Shown: positions 42,916 through 53,345 of the stretch, piece after piece
Layout: each line of letters begins with the position of its first letter
Numbering within the stretch: position 1 is the first letter of the stretch
Assembly (NCBI GenBank): GCA_963971225.1
Contig: OZ020270.1
Span: forward strand, 30,627,123 to 30,691,122
Source: Melieria omissa
Lineage: Eukaryota; Arthropoda; Insecta; Diptera; Ulidiidae
Direction: 5' to 3'
DNA: 64,000 bases
Program-made: the position numbers and the translations under genes
The notes under the pieces: model-generated
Told to the model about the DNA's origin: nothing
Database searches by the model: none
The model's input: the letters and a program-made list of their open reading frames with translations, nothing else

Positions 42916-44432
42916 TTATTTGGCTTTGATATTGTCCTTATGAACCTTCCTATTGTCGATCACTACTGCGGTTCCTAAGTCAGCCTGTACGATTTTTTCC
43001 CTGTACACCTTTGAAAATTTGTTACTTATCCTCTTGTTATTTTTTACGAACACTTTGTCTCCGACTTGGAAGTTCCTCGTTTTGGTTCTTTTGTTGTGGA
43101 ACGCGAGATCTCTTTTCTGCGTTTTGGCCAATTTGTTCCTGATCTCTGCTATGAGTTCTTCTGACGGGTTGAAAAAGATATCGACCGGTTTCCGGTTAGT
43201 AACAGAGTGAATACTATTGTTATATTTGTAAGTTGCTAATAAGATAGTTTCGACCACGTCTGTCTTTGTACCTATTGTGCACCTGGCTATTTCTGCTAGA
43301 GTGGAGTGAAAGCGCTCCACTTGTCCGTTACTCAGACTGTGTAGGGCAGGAGTTGTGAACATGGAGATGTTAAATTCATTTACGAGGAGGTCTTTAACGG
43401 AGTTTGAAATAAACGCGCCCTCATTGTCGGTTACGACTAGTCTTGGTCTGTGAAATTGCATGATTAGTTCTAGCAGGCGGCTTTTAACGTCGGTGGTGTT
43501 TCTGGAAGGTGTGTGCTTGGTCACAGCAAATTTTGAGAATTTGTCGACACAAGTTATAAAATATTGTTTCCCTGTGTTGTAAATGTCTATATGAAGTATC
43601 TCTCCTGGGTATTTAGGGATGGGTGTTACGCCTATTGGGTGTTTACCGGGGTTGCGATCGTACTTATTTTCGTTGCAGATTTTGCATTTTTCAACAAATT
43701 CTTTGATTGATTTTTTTAGATTGGGGAAATAGTATTCGGACAATATTTGGTTGTAGTTCTCTTTCAAGCCTCTATGCGCTCTTGAGTGTTCTGTAACTAT
43801 TATGTCGTACTGGTCATCTGCATTATAGACATCCTGCACCATTTTGGGTGCGTATTTCATTTTTTCCTTTGGGAATGCTTCTATGGCAGCCGCCGTGGCT
43901 CAGTTGGTTAGTGCGCGGTCCAGCGAGTGGCATGCAGAGCAACGCAAGATCGAATACTGCATGTAGTAACACCTAAAAAAAAACCGGGAAACTCGTTTTC
44001 GCTTTCGGTGGCTGTCCTCTCAGCTGGAAATGGCAAACCTCTGAGAGTAAAAATTGCCTATGAAAAAGCTCCCAACCTGCCGTTCGGAACCGGCATAAAA
44101 CTGTAGGTCCCTTCCTCCCGCGTACAAAATTCACACGCACAACACGGGTGGTTGCGGGAAGCTAGGCCTTAGTCTCGCGTAAGCGGGCTGTCGTGCCAAT
44201 CAATTAAATTATTTATTAATGCTTCTATTAGTTTATTTTGGATCCGACCTAGGGTCTCTATTGGGCAGTTAATTCCATTGATACGTTCAGGGTTCAGTGT
44301 GTTCTTCAAAGTTTTTATTAGTGCTGCGACTGTTGTGAAAGTTATATTATGCCTAATTTGTTTCTTAAATAAAATTGTGGTTTTTTGTTGTTTTCCGGGC
44401 CCTCCTCTAAGATAAGCTATTTTGCGAAGCAA
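42916..44432 (-). pseudogene. pol: errantivirus pol, integrase part, split by a SINE
   Basis: The open minus-strand stretch 43860-42916 starts with the HHCC zinc region (EHSRAHRGLKENY ... CKICNENK), then ILHIDIYNTG (first aspartate), LVVTDNEGAF (second aspartate) and SNGQVERFHSTL (glutamate), all three catalytic residues present. Upstream, 44229-44432 encodes the linker from RNase H. The SINE at 43885-44217 separates the two, and a frame change near 44425 separates it from RNase H. The integrase end overlaps the env splice acceptor region, typical of this group. Confidence 0.87.
43885..44217 (+). mobile_element. tRNA-derived SINE in the errantivirus integrase
   Basis: Plus-oriented copy of the same SINE family as 31626-31967: GCCGCCGTGGCTCAGTTGGT start, degenerate B box, same body (GGAAATGGCAAACCTCTGAG) and an AT-rich tail CAATTAAATTATTTATT. 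An 11-bp target duplication, AATGCTTCTAT, at 43874-43884 and 44218-44228. The two copies differ by scattered substitutions and tail sequence. Confidence 0.88.
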
Positions 44433-46335
44433 TTGATGGGGTGGGGGACTGTCGGAATAGTTGCAGTAAGTGATTGTTCGCTGTGAACTGTATCGCTCGA
44501 ATCGGTTTTAGCAATGGTGTTGATAAATTGACGAGAGAGTGCGTCCGCGACCACATTCTCTCTTCCTGGTTTGTATATAAAATTGGGGGAGTACTCCTCC
44601 ACGAAGGCTTTCCATCGTTTGAGTTTTGTGTTTGGATTTCGCTCTGAAATAGCAAAGGTGAGCGGCTGGTGATCCGTATGGATATTAATATTGGGTGCGC
44701 CGTAAAGGTAATTTCTCAGTGTTTTCAACGCCCACACTATGGCCAGCATTTCACGCTCGTTCGTGGCGTAATTGCTTTCTGCTTTGCTCAAGGTGCGAGA
44801 AATCATTGTGATGGGGCGGCCCCCTTGCGATAATACAGCGCCGATTGCATGTGCCGACGCATCTGTAGTAAGGTCGAATGCCTTTTGGAAGTCTGGGTAG
44901 AGCAATAGTACGTCTTCGGAGGCTAGGATATTCTTTATTGACTGAAAAGCATCGAGCGCCTTGTCGTTCAATTCAATTTTCACGTTTTTAGACTTCTTCG
45001 CAGAGACGTGGCCATTTTCTCCTCTCAACAAACTCGTCAAGGGCTGTGCAATCTTAGCGTAGTCCTTGATGAATTTGCGGTAATAGCCCGCCAATCCTAA
45101 GAAGGATCTTAGCGCCCGTAAAGTATTGGGTACTGCAAAGTCAAGAATGTCTTTCACCTTATTGGGGCATGTTCTGATCCCATTTTTAGCTACTAGGTAG
45201 CCGAGAAATTCAACTTCTTGCTTAAAAAATTTGCATTTCTCTACGGAGACGCGCATCTTAGCTTGAATTAATTTAGAAAAAATGCATTCTATGTGTTTTA
45301 AATGGTCTTCTTCCGTTTGGGAAAATATGATTACATCATCGATGTAAACGTAACACAAGAGCCCGATGTAGTCGCGAAGCACATCGTCGATGGTTCTTTG
45401 AAAAATGCTCGGGGCATTCTTAAGACCGAACGGTAATCTGCAGAATTAAAATTTACCGTTGTTGATAGAGAAGGCCGTTTTTTCTCTATCCTTTTCATCA
45501 AAGAGAATTTGGTGGAAGCCTGCTTTCAGGTCGAGGGTGGAAAAGTAATTAGACTGTCCCAGATTGGTCAGGATAACGGAGGTCTCGGGAATCGGGTAGC
45601 GGTCGGGTATCGTTTTTTCATTAAGTTTTCTATAGTCGAAAACCATACGGTGTTTTTGTGTTCCGTCCTCGTTCTCTCCTTTTTTTTCTCACCACTACAA
45701 TTGGAGTGTTATATGGGGATTTGGAGGGTCGGATTATACCATCCTTTAAGAGTTTCTGGATTTCCTGATTTACGAAGGGGACTGCAGATATGTTGTATGG
45801 TCTTGGCTTAGAATAGACGGGTTCTGCGTCCTTCGTACGTATTTTTGCTATTACAGTGGTGTTGAATGGTAGGCTCTCATTTGGATTAGAAAATACTACT
45901 TCACAACGTTTTAAAAGGGTTTTAAATTGGGTACGGACTTTCTCCGAGACGGACTGTGTACTAATTTGTCGGTTATTGACTTGTTGGAAATTGAGGAATT
46001 GAATTTCGTCCTCCCCGTTATTATGCAAAACATCTTCCTGCCCGTATCAATCACCCCCTGTATTTGATTAATGAAGTCGTAGCCCAAAATTGCGTCGAAT
46101 GAATTCAAATGTGGGTGTAAAAAGAATTCGGCTAATTTTCCGAAGAGCTGGATTCGGTATTTGTGTGTAATTTTTGTTCCTCCGTCGAGGGTTTTGACTA
46201 TAAATGGTCTATCGTTAAGGATTGGGTCGAGTTCGGGTATTTTTCTAATGTAATTTTTCGCTGTTCCTGTATCGAGTAATATTTTTAATTTAGTTTTTTT
46301 ATTAAAAGTCTTCTCAATATAGGGAACAGCAGACC
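44417..46335 (-). pseudogene. pol: errantivirus pol, protease, RT and RNase H part
   Basis: From 46335 downwards: protease start LLDTGTAKNYIR at about 46265-46300 and ILGYDFI at about 46085. The RT blocks are RPYNISAVPF, VVVRKK, MVFDYRKLNEKTIPDRYP and STLDLKAGFHQI, then YVYIDDVIIFS with the catalytic YIDD at about 45340. RNase H: FDLTTDASAHAIGAVLS, NEREMLAIVWAL, HTDHQPLTFA and NVVADALSR. Lesions: a frame change near 46020, one at an A run near 45690, and an in-frame TAA at about 45446, where the family has a glutamate codon. Without these it would be a normal errantivirus pol. Confidence 0.88.
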
Positions 46336-47571
46336 TTACTCTAAAAAATTGAGGCTGTCGTTTACTATTTCTTCCTCTGTTTCGCTGTCAAAAGTCGCTA
46401 GTGATTGTGTGTCTTTTTCGTCCTCATCCTGAGAATCTATTTGGTCCACTCCCAAGTGATTTACTCTTTGTTGTTTGGGTTGAGGTGTCCTGTCCGATGA
46501 GGGTGCGCGCTTGCCAGGTCTGGGTGGCGCTTGTGCTTCAGTCCTGTTACTGAATTGCCTGGTCTGTCCAGAGAACCTATTGCTCTGGTTTCGTCTAGGA
46601 TTAAAGGCTGTGTCGTAGCGAAATTGGGACGAAGGGTCAACGTCCATTGGCTCAGTTTCCGCATTAGTGTCCATTGGTCTCGGTTTAGGTCTCGTAGGTA
46701 CTTGTTTAAAATTTGGATGGGGCCGCGGTGGAAGGGTTCTGGGGATCTGGTTGTCGAATGCTCTTGCGAAGGAGTAACGCTGGTTATTGGATTCCAGTTC
46801 CTGAGCCTTCGCTAAGGCAGAGGGTAGGTCCGCGCAACCAGCTGAGAATAGGATATTACAGTAAGGTTTGTTTAAACCTGAAATAAAAACCCGCAGAGCG
46901 TCCGCTCTGTATTTTTCCGCAAACGAGCTGATTAGTGTCGGATTGCCACTGTAATCCATTGTCACTTTATTAATGAGCATCGTTAGTTTCTTTTCTATTT
47001 CATCATAATACCCTGCAATCGACAATTTTCCCTGGCACAGGACGCTGAGTTCGTTCTCTAGAACATGTAGTGGTCGCTTATCGCGATAAGTGTGGTCCAC
47101 TCTGGCGACAAGGGCGTCGAAATTGAGGACAGTGTTGAAGGATGATAGAATTTGGTCGGCTGAGCCCGTGATTTTGTTCCTAATTATAGCAACTGCCTGG
47201 TAATATTTTTCTGTACCCACAAACGGATCAAAAAGTTTTATTGCCGTGTGCGCTGCTTGGCGCCATGAAAGGTATCTCGTAGATTCACCGGAGAACTCCG
47301 GTAATGACTTGATTAGGTCAAGTGTGAGCGGGCACTGGTCATTCCTCGTTACCTCTATCGGTTTGTATTCGATAATTGTTGAAGATGATGGCAATTCTAA
47401 GGTTGCCATTCTCTCCGAAAGAGCCTTAATCTGTTGTGCTAAATTCAGTTGTGTTGCATTATGCCTTTCAATATGACTCAACATATTGGTGCACGCTGTT
47501 TCTACTGCTACCTCTATGAGCGTTGAAAGCGTCGAGGGTGAGACGGGTTGGTTTTCGGTCGGGTTAGCCAT
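46336..47571 (-). CDS. gag: errantivirus Gag
   Basis: 411 codons from MANPTENQPVSP at 47571. No stop or frameshift is seen. N-terminal helical part, then the capsid-like core (LIKSLPEFSGESTRYLSW, NKITGSADQILSSFNT, ALRVFISGLNKPYCNIL). The C-terminal tail is arginine-, proline- and acidic-rich (KPRPMDTNAETEPMDVD, DSQDEDEKDTQ). No CCHC knuckles, as is usual for errantivirus Gag. It would form the particle shell. The open frame extends 31 codons further upstream, but the ATG at 47571 starts the recognisable protein. The frame may be intact, although pol is not. Confidence 0.85.
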   Translation of the reverse strand: MANPTENQPVSPSTLSTLIEVAVETACTNMLSHIERHNATQLNLAQQIKALSERMATLELPSSSTIIEYKPIEVTRNDQCPLTLDLIKSLPEFSGESTRYLSWRQAAHTAIKLFDPFVGTEKYYQAVAIIRNKITGSADQILSSFNTVLNFDALVARVDHTYRDKRPLHVLENELSVLCQGKLSIAGYYDEIEKKLTMLINKVTMDYSGNPTLISSFAEKYRADALRVFISGLNKPYCNILFSAGCADLPSALAKAQELESNNQRYSFARAFDNQIPRTLPPRPHPNFKQVPTRPKPRPMDTNAETEPMDVDPSSQFRYDTAFNPRRNQSNRFSGQTRQFSNRTEAQAPPRPGKRAPSSDRTPQPKQQRVNHLGVDQIDSQDEDEKDTQSLATFDSETEEEIVNDSLNFLE

Positions 47572-48534
47572 TTTTTTATTGTTTTTTATTTTTTTATATA
47601 GCAATGCCAAAAGACTCAAGAGACAATGACAAAAATGGACCTCGGAGGAGACGGCACTGCACAAAGTGTTTAACAGTTTCCTAATGAAATTTCCGACTAT
47701 TTACCAAAGATTTAATGTATGGATTTTTTTTTAATGTAAATTCACAAGAATTTAGATCCTGCTTACAAATTAAATTAGAAATTAATTAACCAACTTTATA
47801 CGAATTTTTATACAATTGCAAAAATTTAGATATTTAAAAAGATATTTTCTTCTTCCTGAAAGATCTGGCTTACAGCGTCAGCATCCATAGCGTCGTCATC
47901 CTCATCGTCCCTTGTTGTTGTTATTATGCTTGTTGTCTGATGTAAGCGACGCCAAGTTTTCAAGCATTCGGTGTCAACTTTGCAGAAGCCGCCACGCACC
48001 GCGTGATAACACTCGTACACGTTTTCGAGATATCCACGTGCAATTTTGCCGTCGCTGAAGATTGTCGCACGGTTCAGTGAGCACTACAGCGGTGGATAGT
48101 GAGCGCTGTGCTAGCTTTAGTACTTTTTGTTTGTTTCGCTATGCGGCAGTTTTAGTTTTTGGGCTTTTTCGCTATGCGAAACTTTTCACTTTCTTCCACT
48201 ATGTGGAAGTTTTAGTTTTTAGACTTTTTCGCTATGCGAAAGTTTTCACTTTTTTCCACTATGTGGAAATTTTAGTTTTTAGACTTTTTCGCTATGCGAA
48301 ACTTTTCACTTTTTTCCACTATGTGGAAGTTTTAGTTTTTAGACTCTTTCGCTATGCGAAACTTTTCACTTTTCCACTATGTAGACATTTTAGTTTTTAG
48401 ACTCTTTCGCTATGCGAAACTTTTCACTTTTTTCCACTATGTGGAAATTTTAGAACTTTTAGCTTTCCGCTTAGCGGAACTGGATTGCTGTTTTTACGCG
48501 CGGCTAGGTCTTTGGGCGCGGAGTCCTCGCAGTA
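47572..48534 (-). other. errantivirus 5' leader
   Basis: Non-coding leader between primer-binding site and gag on the minus strand. It contains the hairpin array (48130-48480) and an AT-rich part (47580-47830). A 65-codon minus-strand open stretch (47826-48020) is acidic and unlike any protein I recognise; I do not call it a gene. Confidence 0.7.
48130..48480. repeat. 60-bp repeats carrying alternating perfect hairpins
   Basis: About five units of 60 bp. Each has TTCGC-TAT-GCGAA (48168-48180, 48228-48240, 48288-48300, 48348-48360, 48406-48418) and TTCCAC-TAT-GTGGAA (48194-48208, 48254-48268, 48314-48328, 48432-48446; a damaged one at 48372-48386). A variant, TTCCGC-TTA-GCGGAA, ends the array (48465-48479). 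The stems differ in sequence but stay paired, with a 3-base loop. Confidence 0.85.
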
Positions 48535-48549
48535 GTATAGTTGGGCGCC
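48535..48549 (-). other. errantivirus primer-binding site
   Basis: Directly after the 5' LTR on the minus strand, GGCGCCCAAC (with the LTR-terminal T giving TGGCGCCCAAC) matches the 3' end complement of tRNA-Lys, the primer used by gypsy-like elements. Confidence 0.8.
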
Positions 48550-48839
48550 AGTTATTCTTTTTATTCAAACAACATTTATTTTTGTTTCTTCTTCTTTATT
48601 TTCGCACCGTTTCGTGCGACTGCGGAATCGAGACTGAGACTTGAAGACAATGCTAGCAAATCGCATTGCCTTCTGGTTTGCCTACATTCTGCCACCTGAG
48701 CTCACATTCTGCCACCTGAGCTCGCCAGCCCGCTGCGAGCAAATGCGCAGACACTACGTTGCAGTTTTACGCGGCGTAGTGACATCGGATCTTTGTGCGA
48801 AACAGCGAGAAGCGCTGTGGCCGTTGGCATACCGTAACT
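48550..48839 (-). repeat. errantivirus 5' LTR
   Basis: 290 bp, nearly identical to 35570-35861; differences cluster at 48730-48765 and 48830. It is followed on the plus strand by the TACA target copy. Confidence 0.9.
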
Positions 48840-48843
48840 TACA

Positions 48844-49076
48844 CACCAGAGACCAAGGAACAGTCGAAACAGTGGACTTTGGCCGGCGAATGTGCGCCGA
48901 AGAAGGCAAAGACTGTCCCATCGGCCGGAAAGGTTATGGCCACCGTTTTCTGGGATTCACAAGGTGTAATCTACATCGACTACCCAGCATCGCTGGGTCA
49001 AGTGTATCGAGTTAAAGGAGACTACGTTGAGAAATAGGTTGGCTTTGTAGGCTAAGTACTTATCGGACCCCCCTCG
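48844..49076 (+). pseudogene. truncated second-family mariner, copy B, right part
   Basis: Continues from 35565 beyond the errantivirus: TPETKEQSKQWTLAGECA, then an internal deletion joining YIDYPASLG to GDYVEK and a stop. The terminus CTTATCGGACCCCCCTCG ends at 49076, before TA. Confidence 0.8.
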
Positions 49077-49078
49077 TA

Positions 49079-50908
49079 TGTGGCATGTTGAACAAGTTAG
49101 CGTAAGTATGGTGTGTAATTTCTATCTGTCCTCCTATTGAATTTGCGAAAAAGTGTTTGTAATTTGGGATTGCTGTTTTGGCTAGGTGTGGTTGTACGTA
49201 ATTTTTATTTGATCCTCTGTCTATTAGGATTTTCAGTATCTTGCCACTCTTCGTTTTGCACTAAAAATAAGGCAACGAAGAGTTTTAACCTAAAAAATGT
49301 ATATCTGTGAGGTCTAGGTTTTCGTAGTTGTAGTTATTATGCTCATTGTAGTCTTGGTCTTGGGGGTCTTCTAGGGTGTCGAGAGGGTCATTTCCTGCAT
49401 TGTGGTCTTCGGTCCCATCTCGGATGGTAGTTACGTGAAAGTTTCTCTGCATCTTAATGGGGGGGTTGGTGAGGTTCGAGTCGGGTTTTTCTTGTCGTTT
49501 TCCAGCGTAACGGAAATTGGTTGTTTGCGTAGTCCACAGCTCTTGTCCTAATACTTTCGTCAATTTCCATGGTTCAGGTTTCGGTGGTGGTTTCGGTGCC
49601 AATGGTCTTCCTGGTGGGTTGTAGTAGGGGTTGTTGTACGGTCTGTTGAATGGTTGCTTGGTCCATTGTGCGAATTGTTGTGGCATTTGCATGTTTGGTG
49701 AGAATGGTCGTTGCGTGTATGGTATGTAGGCTAATTCTGGGTGGAATTGTTGTTGCTGATTTGGATATCTCATCTATCCTCACTGATTTCCATGCAAGAG
49801 ATTGTATTCAAGATCAATGAAAGATGTGAATATACCTGGGCATAGAAATTTTGTACAGATTGACGTCCTTGTATAAGGCACGTCATTTGATATTCCAAAG
49901 TGCTTAGATCCCTTTTATCGACGTAGTGGGTTGTTAGGCATTTCGATATTGCCTTGCAATTAAGCGGGGTGTTATACGATTCGAGAACCTGGTCTGCTTT
50001 CCCTATGATTTTATTCCTTACTACATTCAGGATTCCGAAATATTTTGGGCTGCCTACTTCGTTTTCGTAAATATTCAGTATTCGTTCTACGCTTTTTCTG
50101 CAGCTACTAAATTCAGTCGGGTTTCCGTAGAATTCCCTAAGTGATCTGACTACTTCGAGGATGTTGTCCATGTCGGACAAGTCGTTGATAAATCGTTGTT
50201 CGATAGTTTGGTCAGTGGCTATGTCGGGAGTGGGGTTGGTCATTCTCTGTACTATGGTCGCGCATTCTGTCCTAGCTACTTGTGTTACTATATTTTTGAT
50301 TAACTCGGCTAGTTTGGGGGAAAGGGTTAGGGTTAGGGTTTGAGGTGGATGCTTGAGAGGATTGAGTACCTAGCACTGGTGGTCTAATTAAATTGTTTGG
50401 GTGTAACATCGTGAAAAATTAAATTTGCTTAGCCTTTAAAATTCCAATTCTTACTTCTCTTTCTGTTTTTTATTATTACCTTTCTATCCTAGAGGGTCCC
50501 GTAGGAATCGCAGAATTAGGTTCGATTATAAATTGTGGTATCACAACTTCAGTTATAATTTGTTATGCTTTTACGTTTTTGTTTACACCTTTTTTAGTTA
50601 AAAATGTTCTTGGCAGTTTTCTTATAAACATCGTATTCAGCTGAATTTAGAACTATACAAATTCTTGATTTTCCTCGCACTTTTTTCACGCTTTTCTTAA
50701 CTTGTACTAATTGCACTAATTTCACAAATTTTTTTAACTTACAAGATAATCTACGAAGACATCCTGGCGAACGCGGCTGACGTAATTTCCGTCTCCTTTT
50801 CGTCCTTTTCAGGTTACTGGGGGGCCTCGTTTCCTCCGCACGTAGGGTCTTTATTTGGTTTAATTTTAGTCCGGTCGGCTGATGGTTTCTGTCGTAGTGT
50901 TCCTTATA
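49079..50908 (-). pseudogene. gag: old errantivirus gag and protease, copy B
   Basis: Counterpart of 20537-22369. Gag starts at about 50409; the core is open at 50243-49770 and the tail at 49773-49285 (RYPNQQQQFHPELAYI to the stop), longer than in copy A because the A-specific stop is absent. The protease start LIDTGSNKNYV follows at about 49215. Mariner M3 abuts it at 50909. Confidence 0.82.
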
Positions 50909-52118
50909 TAGGGTTTCCCAACAAAAGGTGTTATTTTTAATCACCCGGTATTTCGGTAGCTTTCACTTTTCAAGTTTTTATTCTTTGACATTTGACAAGT
51001 AAAAACTACGCCACTACTAAAAATGGAACGATACACGCTTCAACAACGCATTGAAATTATTAAAATTCACTACAAATGGTGAAAATCTTGCAGTCACAGT
51101 TCGCAAAACTAAAGCATTTTTGGGTCGTCGTGAAGCACCTTGTCGCACCGCAATACAGAAATTGGTGGAAAAATTCTAGCTGTTGGGACAAGTTAGTGAT
51201 GTGAAGAATAAAACCCATGCACGTCCCTCAAGAACAACTGAGAATATTGCTGCTGTAGTCTAAAGTGTTGAAGAAAACCCAGGTTTGTCGATTCCTCGTC
51301 GTTCTTTGGAATTGGGCATTCCAAAAACGTCATTACACCGTATTTTGCATAAAGACTTGGGTCTGAAGGCTTATAAAGTTCAGTTAACACAAGAACTCAA
51401 GCCGACCGATCATCAACAATGTCGTGTCTTTGCAGATTGGGTCCTTGAAATGCATGAAAATGATCCGGAATTTCATCGAAAAATCATCCCATTCCACCTG
51501 TGGCTACGTCAACAAGCAAAATTGTCGCATCTGGGGCTCGGAAAACCCAAGAGTTATTATTGAGAAGCATAACATCGGTAAAAGCTACTTGAATGACAAT
51601 CTTGAAAAATATAGAATAATGTGGATTTTGAAGGCCAGGTGCGATTTGATAATTCTTGGGGGTCACAGAAATCTAAACTGCAGTCTTTGTAATTTGAACG
51701 AGTTAGAAAATATAACACATTTTCTGGGTAGGTGTCCAATTTTGAAAAGAATCAGATATCGATATCTTGGAAAGTTCTTTTTAACTCAAGATGAAATTGT
51801 AAACAAGCTAAATGGAATTGGCGTAGGTGGATGGGATTGTCTTGTTTTGTATGTCACTGATGCTTTAAAATATAGGAGTTTAATTGTAAATGAATTCTGT
51901 TAATATGTATGTATATCTTTATGTTAGAGTAATGTATTTTCCTTTTTTCCGACAGACGACTTAAAGGTCATTGTCGTAAATTCTTTATCAGAAATGTTAT
52001 CTATTGTTAATTAAATTATTTCTGTAATATTTGTTAAACAATTGAATAAAGAATATATCTATCTATCTATCTATCTATCTTATTGAGAAGCCTCTCCATC
52101 CTCAACGTGTGACTGGTT
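50909..52118 (+). mobile_element. mariner M3, right part missing
   Basis: Left end TAGGGTTTCCCAAC after TA (50907-50908). Transposase text from the ATG at 51024 follows M2 closely and shares the stop after ENIAAVV, plus a stop in place of glutamate near 51178 and a deletion of about 12 bp at 51489 that removes the first catalytic block. A truncated non-LTR element sits at 51569-52080. Mariner sequence resumes as TATTGAGAAGCCTCTCC and ends near 52118; the right half is lost. Confidence 0.83.
51569..52080 (+). mobile_element. 5'-truncated non-LTR retrotransposon with ATCT tail
   Basis: A 512-bp insert in M3 flanked by an 11-bp duplication, TATTGAGAAGC (51558-51568 and 52081-52091). It keeps the last 110 codons of an ORF2, ending at 51901-51903, with a C-terminal zinc finger (CSLCNLNELENITHFLGRC), a 3' untranslated region with AATAAA, and an (ATCT)n tail. 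Such a tail indicates target-primed insertion. Clade not determined. Confidence 0.8.
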
Positions 52119-52840
52119 GGCGATGGCAATGCGCTTGGACGGGACGAAGTTTTACGGCGCGAAAATTGCGAGTCCGAGCTCCCAAAAAAGAAATAAATGT
52201 GCAAATGCAATAAAATACAATTAATGTACAATACAAAAAAATCTGCCACATTTCATTCAAATCTACCACATTTTTTTCACTGGGTCTACCACATAAATGA
52301 AAAACTAAGTAAGCACACTGAAGACGATGTGCTGGTGTTCTTGTTGTTGCGCTGGCGAAAAGCTGAAATTGCAAAACGATTTATATTTTCTGGCTGGCTT
52401 TTGTTCTTCTTCTATAAGCCTGCACAGCGTCGCATATTGCTCCTGAACTCACTGCCGACTGTAGTGTGCGCAAAATCATAGAAAAGAAAATAAAATATGG
52501 CTGGCATGGCGACCTATATCGCTACAGGCAATTAAAAAATAAGTAATAAGTAATCAATAAAAATGGAATTGGAAAGAAAAGAAAATTTTTTATTACCCGT
52601 AATAATTTTCCGTCTCGTTCTTTGGAACTTTTCTTACGGCCCACATATAATGCTTGTTTAAAAGAACTAAAATAAGAAAATCTAATATTGTAAATTTATG
52701 ATCACATCATTCGCCATGGAATCATTCAGGTGTAGAACATTTAAACTATTTTTAAACGTAGGCATGCCGTAATACAATTTTCTTATGACAAAATACTTGT
52801 CTTATTATTTCTTTATTTAGTGCTTTAGTAGTGCTTTCGC
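52119..52840. other. unassigned DNA
   Basis: No recognisable gene. A plus-strand open stretch at 52197-52481 has no motif I know. The left part (52120-52190) is GC-rich and could be the end of an unidentified DNA transposon. 52500-52840 is AT-rich. Confidence 0.45.
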
Positions 52841-53345
52841 CCTATTGAAAGTCAATAAACCTATTAAATTATGTTTTTCCATACAATCTTCTAACCCTCC
52901 GTTAGATTTCGATAAAAAAAAATTAAAACACGCATCTAATTATTTTTAATTTCAAGTGTTTCACGAATTTTGAAGCAAGATAGACTCGCCAGAGCTACTG
53001 ACGCGTTTACCTTTTTATGTGCCGAATCGGTGCTTAAGAGAAAGATATATTTTTTATAATACGGTCCATAGAACAAAATATGGTGAGAATGAACCGATTC
53101 ACAAATTTACATCTTTGTGTAACACTATTTGCAATAATGTCGATTTTGAATTAAGCCGAGAGCTTTTAAAGAACAAACTGTGCGAATTGTTATATTACAT
53201 TTAAGTTGTTATTTGACTTAAGTTGTAAGTAATTTGTAGTCTGTGAGGGCTAAGCCCGGTAGACGAATAAATAAATAAATAAAGAAATAAATATGCCTAT
53301 CAGTTCATTTTTTTCGTAGTTTTCCCATATTCTCAAAATTGTAAT
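52840..53345. repeat. fragment of the degenerate array repeat with non-LTR insert
   Basis: 52845-52980 and 53290-53345 match the first motif family of the array at 16219-16970 (TTTTTCCATACAATCTTCTAAC, GTTAGATTTCGAT, then GCCTATCAGTTCAT). The two pieces are separated by a truncated non-LTR insert at about 52983-53288, so the repeat family occurs outside the tandem duplication as well. Confidence 0.65.
52983..53288 (+). mobile_element. 5'-truncated non-LTR retrotransposon with AAAT tail
   Basis: The end of an ORF2-like frame (HRTKYGENEPIHKFTSLCN, then ELSRELLKNKLCELLYYI, stop at 53202-53204), a short 3' region with AGCCCGGTAGACG, and an (AAAT)n tail. Tail and truncation suggest a Jockey- or I-like retroposon. 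Exact edges and target duplication are not clear. Confidence 0.6.

Larger units (their letters stand above)
35570..48839 (-). mobile_element. gypsy-type errantivirus with env, both LTRs present
   Basis: A minus-strand provirus of about 7.3 kb once the nested R1-clade element (35898-41486) and SINE (43885-44217) are removed. It is flanked by TACA (35566-35569 and 48840-48843), the preferred errantivirus target. Order on the minus strand: LTR, primer-binding site, hairpin-rich leader, gag, pol (protease, RT, RNase H, integrase), env, purine tract, LTR. The LTRs differ by eye at four substitutions and one 2-bp indel in about 290 bp, so insertion is fairly recent. All three genes carry lesions. 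Confidence 0.9.
28728..50908. repeat. tandem segmental duplication, copy B, with later insertions
   Basis: Matches copy A across 28728-35565 and 48844-50908. Removing the SINE, the hAT MITE and the errantivirus restores a length close to copy A. Remaining differences are repeat number in the leader (four 52-bp units against two) and LTR (one extra 58-bp unit), an extra stretch of about 80 bp at 31507-31586, and scattered substitutions. By eye the copies are very similar, so the duplication is recent relative to most elements in it. Confidence 0.9.
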
